From positions 5,704,001 to 5,768,000 of the forward strand of contig OX485803.1 of assembly GCA_950295325.1 (NCBI GenBank): a stretch of DNA of 64,000 bases, written 5' to 3'. Source of the DNA: Polytrichum commune. Its lineage: Eukaryota > Streptophyta > Polytrichopsida > Polytrichales > Polytrichaceae. The notes under the pieces are model-generated. The model did no database searches. It was not told the DNA's origin and saw only the letters and a program-made list of their open reading frames with translations. This document shows positions 54,622 through 64,000 of the stretch, piece after piece (within the stretch, counting starts at the first letter, position 1; every line of letters starts with the position of its first letter). The position numbers and the translations under genes were made by a program.

Positions 54622-57600
54622 ATGGACGCGCAAAATCGGGTCGCATATCGACGGAGAGGTTTGAATTACCCTGGGAATCCTTCCGAGGGCCACCAAATTG
54701 CAATAGGTGGAAGCGAGAGATACGCTCAATCATCACAAGCTTCAAAATCATCGTCGCCAGCAGCATTGTTCTTCTCTTTGCTGCCTTCTATGTTTTTGCC
54801 TTCGTCCTGGACGTCAGCCCACCATGGTGAAGGGATTTGGAACAGAAGGCCATCTGAAGGAAACATATTCGGAATTGTGGGAATTCAGGGATTCTTTACT
54901 GGAGAGTCGGCGACAGATATTAGCGAAGTTACACCGAGCATTAACCCGGTAGTAGAGGTAAGCATCTTGTGTATTCTGATCTTTCAGATGGGTATTGTCA
55001 TATTAGATTTAAATCTACACGTTTTCGGTGATGTGCTGTTGGCAGCAGATTGTGGATGATGCCCTCTCGATATAGCTATTGAATCCAGAATAGGTGTAGC
55101 TTCTGTAGATTTCAATGAACCACTTTGCTGGGACTTGCTTCCAGACTGCAGCACTCTCTATCTGAATATTGCCTGAGTGGGTGTTGGTTGGTTTTCAGGA
55201 AATTGGGGACAATTTGTCAAGAATCAATCAAACCACTTTACGAGCTGGGACTACTTTAAATGACTGCAGCATCTCAGTGCTTCTTAGAGAAGATGCGTGC
55301 TGGTGGGATGGAAGCTCATGGTTTGATAATCCTCCAAAGCCTGTCTATTCAGAAGGGACGATAAGGGATTTTGTTCACGATTCTCATGCGATTCACCAAG
55401 ATGAGAAAACCACTGATCATGAGCAGGAGTTCTTGGTGGAACATCAAGAATATTTGGCAGAGAAAGGCCCTGCAGTGCAATTTCAACAGATATTACAAAC
55501 CTTGCAGGTGAGATTTCCCAATAAAGCATGGGTGGGTCACTCCAGGCTCTGCTTTTGTGACTTTGCAGTATTTGAAAGTTCTGAAGAGCTACTCGAGATA
55601 ATATTCGTAGTTGAAGGAAACTTTACTCACAAAATACATAACTCCCACCATTCAGGTACCTAGCAGAAGGGCAAAACATACTACACCTCTTCTATTAGAG
55701 GCTATGTCACAGTCTGTAAGACTTGATTGTGGCCCTGGAGCAATGCCATTTGAGGCCATCCTTGCAGCCTCAACTTCAGGAAGGGTTGAATCTGAATTCT
55801 GGAATGGGAGACGGAAAAGCTGTAGTCAAAGCTTGTCTTCACCAATAGGGGTGCTTTATTTGGTTGATGTGAGCATCTTCACTTTGTTCTATCTCACCCT
55901 TTAAGTTAGGTTGCAGGTCAAATTTTCCTGCAGTTGACTGTTGTCAATTTGCATTTACAACTTGCAAGGAATTAACTTTCACTAAAGATGTTGTATATTT
56001 GCTAGGAAGGTCTGTCAAGGTCCTGCTTTGCCTTGCAAAAGTTTGTAGGTATCACATACGGCTTGTGATGCATACACTGAGTTTGCACACTGAATGTGAT
56101 TTATTGGTCACTTGTTCTGCAGCCAGACAAGGATGTATTTGCTTTCAGTGAGCTAGAGCAAGGAAGGAAGTTGGAGGAATACACATCAATAGGCGAGAAC
56201 CATTCAGGTTGACTACATATGGCTATTAGGTGCTGAGGAAGCCTGCTAATCAAATCATTAGTACTACAGTTTATAAAGTTGGTAGGGTTTGTGTATAGCA
56301 TCTTTTTGTATAGTTTCTTTTTGTACTGAAGTTGAAGTGTCTCTTGTTTGCAGTTTCAACATGCTTTGAGCAAGGGTGTTTAGGGATGGACAAGTCTATA
56401 TGGATGTCAACTTCTCATAAACTTGATGCAAACAACATACTTGCAACACATTATGCAAACGATCTGAAAGGAGGTGAGTCACAAGTAGCTGCACTGACAA
56501 ACTTGATTGAACAATCACGTCATGTTCTTTCTGAAAGGAGGTGAGTCACAAGTAGCTGCATTGACAAACTTGATTGAACAATCACGTCATGGTCTTTCAT
56601 TGCAACTCATTTGAACTTTGTAACAGAATTTATCCTTTTGTGTGTTATTAACATGATGTCATCATGACATCATGTTACTTCAATCTAATAGTAATATGTC
56701 TGTTTTTTTTAACAGGTGCAGATTTCACCTTCAATACCTCCCATGTCATAGTTCCAGCCTCAAGACTTTCAACATGGTACAATTTTTCTGCTTGACTTGT
56801 GTTGGACTATCAGTGTGGTTTGGATGTAGTGGGACATTTCCTATGCACTCTTTTGTCTTTACATGGTTGCTAACTCCAGCAAGCTCCAGCATACCCTAAG
56901 CGATGCACATCATAAACCTGATGGTTCAGGATTGCGTCTACTTGGATCAAGGTGAATGTGTTCACTTACTTCATATCCATTGAGGATGAACTTGAATTTG
57001 CTATACAATCAGACCTTGATTTGTATGCTTTACTTTGGTTCCAAAGTTGATATGTCAAATAAATTGTGTTGTATGACAGTTTCCATACGGCCTCCTTAGG
57101 AGATCCCACACTGGAAGTGGAGTTGGAGCAAGAGAAGGAGACAAAAAAAGTGAGGCAATCTAAAAACCTTGAATCATGAGACAAATATTGAGAATTCAAG
57201 GGAAATGATTGTTCTGCATGTCCTTTTTTGAGATGTTTCAATTTTTACATTTTATTGCAATGCTGGAGATCAAATGCCTTGCCTGCACTCAGCTGATTAA
57301 AGAATCAGATGGGATGGGATGACAAAAGCCTGCAATCTTACAGTTTTAGTTGTCCTTGAATACAGGTGTCAAACAGTTTGATTGCCAATTTAAGGACAGG
57401 AGATAGATTACTGCGGCTGCAATCAAAGAAGACTCTCAAGCACAATATGACTCTAAGCAACTCCTATATGACTAATTTAAGGTATGCATATTGCCTTTCT
57501 GCTGCATGTGATCCTTTTTTCCCAGTTCTCTTGGTGTTGCCAGCTCTCTTGGTTCTTCATCATTACCTTTTCAATGAAAGTGGAATGTTGCTGGATGTTT

Positions 57601-58745
57601 TCATTGCATTGATCACATATTGGATCTCTGTTTACTAACAATACATGCCCTCTATATTGGTAAACTTTAACTTATGTCCTTTCTGACTGGTTCAGTGGCC
57701 AGCATTCAGTTAGACTGGAGGCTGCTGTTCCGATTTTTGGCTCAGGACATATCTCAAACAGGTGAATAGTACCTTCTACTGCAGAGGAATTTGTGATTTG
57801 AAGCAATGAAGGTACCGATGAAAGTAGATCAAGAAGAGTAGTCTTTCAAGTTGGCTCCTTTTCTTGTCAATGCTACCAAAGAATGTTTTGTGAATAGTTT
57901 GCTTGTGTGCAATTGCAACAGCTTCACCACCGACTTTCGAGACAGCCATGAGGTGTGTGTGAATGGACAGCAGCGCATTGGTGATCGAAATACATTAGGG
58001 ACTTCTTTCACAACAAATTTTGATCAAAGTAATCATATATGGTATGTACCCATGATGGTGGCTATTGTATTTGGCATTTCAGTTTAGCAAGATGCAACAC
58101 AAAAATATGAAGTGTTAGTTTGCATCTCCTCTAAGGTTTTTGATTTTATCAATAAGTACTCAATGTAGTTGTATGCCAGTACTTATAATTATTATTTTCC
58201 ATGGTAGTGTGGAAGCCAAGCACGTGGCACAAGGTGCTCTGGAGGTTGCCTTAAAAGTCACAAATGACATGAGTGGATCAACACAACTCAATGTGACCAC
58301 CTCGCACACCAGACAGCGCAATCAATGGGGATGGAATTATAGGTCAGAATTTTCTTTGTGCTGTTTTGCTCGCAAAGTAAAATGCATATACGTTCACCTT
58401 GCATAAAATCCTGTTTATTCTGATACATGTGGGTTTCAAAACATTGTGTCAACTTTACATGGCAAGTTAAAGATTAGTGTGGCAGCCTTAGTGATGTACA
58501 ATTACACTGTAATCGTGTGGCACCTCTGTATACATTCATAGAATTGGTTGCCTAGATTGACAATGCCATGAATGATTACATGGACTTAATATGAATTGCC
58601 CTGAAACAGGAGGGCATCAGGAGAGGCACAATCACTAGGAGTGGAATGGAGACATGAGGTTGCCCAAGACAAATTCTTCTCAGTGCGAGCATCTACTAGA
58701 GATTGGACATGTAACATATATGCAGAACTGCGCATACCCTTCTGA
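54622..58745 (+). CDS. Unrecognised 13-exon protein, 612 aa, beta-strand-rich C-terminal half
   Basis: Exons: 54622-54957, 55199-55507, 55656-55868, 56123-56207, 56354-56473, 56716-56776, 56880-56951, 57080-57149, 57366-57481, 57696-57761, 57922-58041, 58208-58342, 58610-58745 (TGA). All borders are GT-AG and every phase joins, which is strong evidence for a real gene. The start ATG has context acaaATGG. The N-terminal third has a basic/serine-rich segment and one hydrophobic stretch (AALFFSLLPSMFLPSS), then LREDACWWDGSSWFDNPPKP and a Glu/His-rich region. The C-terminal half is made of alternating short polar/hydrophobic segments (VRLEAAVPIFGSGHISN, TQLNVTTSHTRQRNQWGWNY) ending with CNIYAELRIPF. 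This looks like a beta-barrel or beta-sandwich, possibly an organelle outer-envelope protein; that is inference. I do not recognise the family. Confidence 0.75.
56464..56593 (+). repeat. 66-base tandem duplication including a splice donor
   Basis: The block GAAAGGAGGTGAGTCACAAG and the following 45 bases are repeated immediately (starts at about 56466 and 56532) with one or two differences. Both copies contain the exon-5 donor G|GTGAGT, so two equal donors are available 66 bases apart. The first gives the in-phase join to 56716; the second would add 22 codons in frame. Confidence 0.8.
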
Positions 58746-58969
58746 CATCAAAGGGTGTGAATATAGATATGTTTATTGAAGTAATTGTGACTACAATGAA
58801 CATGTGTACCACAACAGGACCTAATAAAAAAAAGGTGCTCTGTGCTGGAGCAAATTGGAATGCACGCCTGTCTTACAAGTGACTCATTGCCTCTCCAACA
58901 GCATAATTCTAGAAAAAAGAGGCACACCCAATTCTCTAATATATAATATTTTTTTTCCAAGAAGTACAT

Positions 58970-61330
58970 GACAACAGCCTCAAAAAATTATCCTGGGGCA
59001 AGGCCCCGAGTCCTGACAATATCACAAATGAAATAATCAAGGCATTACCCCCCTCATGCCAAGACATGTTCTTCTTTTAAGAATGCTACAAATAAAGAGA
59101 AATATCAATCTTTTGGAAACACAGTAAAAATGTCCTACACAAAAAAGATGACCTCCTCTTGCTCTCAAACTACAGACTAACCAACAAATTGTATATGAGC
59201 ACCCTCACATCTCTCCTAACAAGTTGTGGTGAAAAACACTGGCTTCTACATTTCAACCAAGAAGTATTTGGGTCACAATGAAATATCACATGACAAATCC
59301 AAATGATCCTCACCATCCTCGAAGACACCAAATTAACAAACAAAGACACATAGTTAACATATACGGACTTTCAAAATGCATTCAGCTCCATCAACCACAC
59401 ATGACTACTAGCCTTAATGGAGGACCTAGGGTGCCCCCAAGATTTAGTTGAACTAGTGGGAGACATATATGTGAACTCCACATCATTCTTTGGTAGCCAC
59501 TTTGAAACCATGCCACCCATACAAATAAGCAGAGGCACCTTCCAAGGTGACAACTCTTAGCCCCTACCTTTTCATCATGTTCCTAGAACCCCTTTTATGA
59601 TGGTTAGAAAAAGACAACCTAGGTTACCACTTCACCACCTCCCAAGCCACATGCACCACAACCGTATACAAGGAAATCTTGCAATAATCACAAACGACAT
59701 CCAAGCAATACAACCACAAATCTATAAACTTCAAAAGTTTGCGGGATGGTCCCACATGAACCTTAACTTCTCCAAATGCACCATCTCAAGATCCCCGAAC
59801 AAATCCAAACTCAAACTCAAACTCAATAATGTTAAGGCATACATCCAAACACACAACATTATCTACAAAAACAAAAATTTCCCACCCTCACCCAAAATGA
59901 ACTCACATATACCACCAACAAGGTAGATATATGGCCACAATCACCATAGAACACATGCCCTAGCTTTGGAATAGATACCTATGCACCAACCTACCCAACC
60001 TTACTCCACCCCTCCACCCTCCCCCACAAGACTTCAAAATGCTATGGCTAATACAAACACAATTATCCTCCATGTCAACCAACACAAAACCATGCACCCT
60101 GAAATCACAAAACTATTTACTGAATAATTCAATACCACACACTCCTACTACTCCTCCCCCCTCACATGCCCTATACAACTAACACAATACCACTCACCCC
60201 ACAAACGCGACATCCTATTCGAACCTATGGGACACTCTCAAAACTCCAAATGAACCAGTATCAGACTGCCACACCCAACCGACCACAACACCACCTTGGA
60301 AGCCATACACTGGCTAGAATGGTTGCCAAGGAAGACCACAACACAACAACCATACTAATAGTCAACCACTGAGATTGGTCAAACCAACACCTCCCCCTCA
60401 CCCAACATGTAGATATCCACACAATAACCACTATTCCACCTTAAGCCATATGCTACAACCCCACACTGGAATGGCCAAAATACTACCAATACACATAGCC
60501 ATCCATCACATCCATAATCTACATCCACAACCAAACACACCCTCCCAGCAACATGCAAACACCAAGATATCTTCAACAAACCCTACAAAAAATCCACAAT
60601 ATCCACATAAATACCCATCATAATCAACCCACCCTATAGTATACAATGTTAAATTCCCAAATGCATGGAAATCCACACCCCGAGTAGACCTCCCCCGCAC
60701 CACAACCTCAACAACACCCCTCCCACATGCATATTCATAGGCGACTCATTCATCCCCCCCCCCCCCCACCATAACTCCAAGAGAGATATAGAAAGGAAAC
60801 ATGGCCGGCTTAGGAATCTATAGCCCCATCAAAACACACAAATATTATAAAGACTCCCTGGATATCAAAACATCCTACAAGCCGAACTCAATGCCATTCT
60901 AATTGCCATAAAAACCATAAGAATCACCCCCGTCGACACTCACATCGGTACAAATAGTCTCAACAACATATTCCTAATCAACAACCCCATCAGGCACCCA
61001 TTCTCACAATATCATCTGCTAGACAAACTCCTCATTGTAGCAATCATACATCAAATATATTGAGCCACACACAAAATCTCTGTCCACAAAGTCCGAGCAC
61101 ACATAAGAATCATTGGAAATGAGAAGGCAAATGCCCTACCAAATGAAGGAGTACACAAAGACAACAACACCCCCAATCCACACATACACATAACCCACAC
61201 CGTCCCCTACTCGCTAGCTAGTTGCCCAACCACCACACATGATGGTGCCATCTGCAACCTTCATATATTCATTCACAAAGAACACAAGAAGCACGAAACC
61301 AATGCCGCCAAAAATAACACTATATTCGTT
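58970..61330 (+). mobile_element. Decayed LINE with reverse transcriptase and RNase H remnants
   Basis: Despite many stops and shifts, LINE blocks are readable on the plus strand. SWGKAPSPDNITNEIIKAL corresponds to the GKAPGPDGI region, then SNYRLTNKLYMS, YTDFQNAFSSINHT, a YVNSTSFFG stretch, and ISRGTFQGDNS corresponds to RGVRQGDPLSP. Near the end, around 60940-61310, an RNase H-like segment reads LINNPIRHPFSQYHLLDKLL and HKVRAHIRIIGNEKANALPN, followed by THDGAICNLH. The reading strand is strikingly poor in G and rich in A and C. No poly(A) tail or target duplication is evident. Confidence 0.7.
60756..60768 (+). repeat. Poly-C run
   Basis: A run of about twelve C in the LINE remnant. Confidence 0.8.
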
Positions 61331-61720
61331 AATCGGAGACTTTTGAAAGTCTCAAAATAAAATATGCCCATAGTTTGGGATGCCAATATTGTGGGCATAT
61401 GGAATGTTGGGAACATCAAGAACATGACAATTTAAAAATTCGCACGTAAAGAATATTCCTAATACTAAAAATAGAAAATTGCAATTATAATGAAAACGTG
61501 AACTCCATGTGGAAAATAACAAGCGAATATAAAAAACAAATGGTTTATGTCATTATAGAGTTTGGGGTGCGCATCCCATAAGTAAGGTTCTTATGGTTTT
61601 GGATGGCACATCCCAAACGTATACCACAATGGAGTGTGACAAGTCTACTAAGTCTATTAAAAACCAAGACTACTAAGTACTAATGTTTTTTCCCGCCGTT
61701 AACTTTCACCTATGTTATGT
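61331..61720. other. Spacer between LINE and the minus-strand transposon-like gene
   Basis: No coding signal. It contains the small palindromic pair 'atgcccatagtttgggatgc' and 'attgtgggcat' and a second 'tttggggtgcgcatccca', possible end sequences of the neighbouring element, but the boundary is not proven. Confidence 0.3.
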
Positions 61721-64000
61721 TTACCCATCTCCATCTTCCGCTTCATATCCATTCTCGGCGTCATTTTCCGCAGCTGCAATACGTGCCAAGTTGTCTTTGG
61801 CAAAATCTATATGTTTTTGGGGGATGGTCATTGCTTCTGTGTTGGAACCTTTGCGCGGCTTCCAAGCACAAAGTATAGTATCCGTGTTTATCCAAACCGG
61901 TGTGTACGCTGAGTCCACTGTCCACTTAAAATTCTTTTTGGTGTCCCAACCTAAATAAGTGCGGAGCACGTTGTGGTCTTTAGTGCTTGGACGACAATAT
62001 TCCACCTCAATTTGACGAAAGTTGGGGCTAGTTCGAACAAAATTGGGTGAAGACAATGCTTTTACCAACCAAATTGGCTTGGGATGCTCCTCATCCCCAG
62101 CTCGTACGAGGACCAAATACCCTTCATGGCAATCAACACCTACACGAAACGACGGTGCCGGTCGATTGCGGGCAGGGCCAACGTAATGCTCGTCCATTGC
62201 GAACTCTTCACGAACGTCTCCATTGCTGAAAAACATAGTATCGGACTCGACAACCGTCAAACGACTTTGTGGCCAAAATCCTTGTGTCAAAGTCGTACGG
62301 GTGTCGCCACCAAGTGTCATCAAGGCTGAGCGAATGCGATCCCAATACGCGATCAACGGTTCATGGGTATCTCTAACACGTCTTGTGATGTCCTCCTCGC
62401 ACAACTCTTTCCAATATTCAATGAATCCGGATATGCCTTTGATGATTTCCGGCCCATTCCTCATGGGTTCGGGTTTGCAAGGCTTTGGTTCCCCATCCGG
62501 GACCAAACATTTCCCATCATTGTCTTGACGCCATACGAGTATACCATCATCCGGGCCCCAATTAGGAGATGTGCACAAAAGCTTGAATTGCATGGCCGGG
62601 AGACCATCGTCCCTCATATAAAATCGGAATTGTTGTGCTTTGGTATGCCCCACCAAACGGTCCCCTCCCTTCAACATGTATGGCTTGATGAAGGCCTTGA
62701 AATTTGGTACTTCCTCAATCAAGTGCGGAATTACTGGCATATGGTCCAAATCCATATACGATTTCATAAGAAGAGGTATGGTTGGAAAATCTTCTTCATG
62801 CAACTTCATGCTCCACCGTCCGAATGATGCATCAATGTCGTCGTGTGTATGTCCCACCATCAAGAAAGACACAAACACCTCCTTGAAGATTCCTTTCGCC
62901 ACGAGCAATGACCAAAAACAAAATACGTATCGACATTTGTTGTCCTTCGCACAATTATCAAGTTGAACGTGGAGAGTTGGAGGCAATGGTTTTGCACAAA
63001 TGGGCTCTCCGGGTGGTTCTGGCAATGACGACATACAAACCTCCTTCCCCAAAAGCACTGCCTCATAAAGGGATGTGGTTCCACAACCATCAAAAAGTGC
63101 ACGGGAAGAATGTACCGGTGGCTTCTCAAGATCGCGCAACAGTTTTGCAAATGAACCCACCGTGTGGTTAGCATCCCCAGGGTAAAAATCCAAACCATAA
63201 TGGGCATACTTTACGTCCCCATGGCCGTGGGCAATCATACCTGGAAAAAACAAACGATGCGTGACCAAAATAATCAAATAACCACTAAACGGATGTATGG
63301 AGTTGGACATTTGCCAAACACACCCAAGAAAATTGGATAGACTTTAAACACGTAGTTGTGATTTCATACAAACCTGTGACAGCTACGGGCAACTTGAAGA
63401 GACCATCCGTGGCCTTTATTTTGCGTGCATAACAAGGGCATGCGGTCTTGGCGTGGTCCATTTTATCATGGATGACTGTTAGAACTTCTGTGGGCCTCAT
63501 TATGGATAGAGCACGATTCTTATAGTAATCTTGACGGTGTGCCTCTTGATTGTTGACATGTTCAATATATTTTTTCTGGTGTCTGGAATGAGATTCAGTG
63601 CCTATGGGGTGGGCGTCTCGAAGACCTTTGTATTTTTCACACGTCGTACATCTAGCGAACTTGTCCCCGGGTCTTTTCAGAATGTATTCCGCAAACTGCT
63701 GGTTTTTAATCACACTCAACTTGGACAAAGAAATGGGCCCACATCCCGCTATGCGACCCACTTCATTGATGTCCGTTAAGATGTTCTTCCATTTTGTGCC
63801 CGTGGGCAACACCATTTGAACAACCTTCTCCCCTGACGACAATGTCCTCGTCTTGTGGGGCATTGCATCGGCCAATGGCACTATGATGGTGGATAGTGTC
63901 GCGGACGCTTGCAATGTAGCCTCCCTAGGTTTCTTTGTGCCCGAGTTGCCATGAAATCGAGAGCGGCGACCCAACGATGAATATTTTCGAAACCTATAAA
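61721..64000 (-). CDS. DUF7869-type putative transposase gene, 5' end outside the window
   Basis: Two minus-strand exons: from the right edge (open past 64000) to 63374, and 63240 down to the stop at 61721. They join in phase across a 133-base GT-AG intron (T-G-M-I-A-H-G at the junction). The upstream exon has a Cys-containing stretch (FARCTTCEKYKGLRDAHP; KTACPCYARKI). The second has VQLDNCAKDNKCRYVFCFWS and VGHTHDDIDASFGRWSMKL, the hallmarks of the widespread DUF7869 family, which is thought to be transposon-derived with a D...HTHxDID catalytic-type core. The C-terminal 250 residues are not assigned and end in an acidic tail (NDAENGYEAEDGDG). The 529-residue second exon has no stop, so the gene may be intact. 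Confidence 0.75.

Overview
The window looks like nuclear DNA of a land plant outside the seed plants (moss, other bryophyte, or lycophyte/fern; I cannot fix the species). It has split genes with GT-AG introns of about 100 to 1300 bases, plant-typical proteins, plant telomere-like CCCTAAA words inside introns, long gene-poor stretches and several plant transposon classes. Selaginella is unlikely because the introns are long.

Layout. 0.8-5.8 kb (+): a metallo-beta-lactamase-fold protein, seven exons visible, introns full of small transposons. 8.1-9.4 kb (+): a single-exon unknown protein. 14.3-16.7 kb (+): a two-exon membrane protein with G-boxes upstream, a ~290-base tandem repeat in its intron, and a degenerating tandem array of its own 3' end behind it (to about 19 kb). 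21.3-23.9 kb (-): methylmalonyl-CoA epimerase preceded by two exons resembling DCN1/AAR3. 25.2-29.4 kb (-): a TNP2/KDZ-like DNA-transposon gene. 29.9-30.9 kb (-): an unrecognised, apparently damaged gene. 31-39 kb: MITEs, TIR elements, a tRNA-like SINE, and orphan exons (kelch-phosphatase, two WW modules). 39.3-49.2 kb (+): a young Ty3/gypsy element. 54.6-58.7 kb (+): a 13-exon unknown gene (612 aa). 59-61.3 kb: a decayed LINE. 61.7-64 kb (-): a DUF7869-type transposon-like gene running off the right edge.

The outstanding object is the Ty3/gypsy element. Between protease and reverse transcriptase it carries a cytosine-5 DNA methyltransferase domain, and behind the integrase it carries a PHD finger. 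An element that could both write DNA methylation and read histone tails would be able to shape its own chromatin. This copy is disabled by in-frame stops and a frameshift. Its ends are also rearranged: the segment that precedes the right LTR core recurs directly behind it, and the 4-base target duplication ATAC fits only if the whole element is circularly permuted, as if a two-LTR circle had been opened at an internal CA-GC-TG motif.

The host genes shown have no evident functional linkage to one another. All splice sites are read by eye from GT/AG, phase and protein logic; none is confirmed by transcripts.
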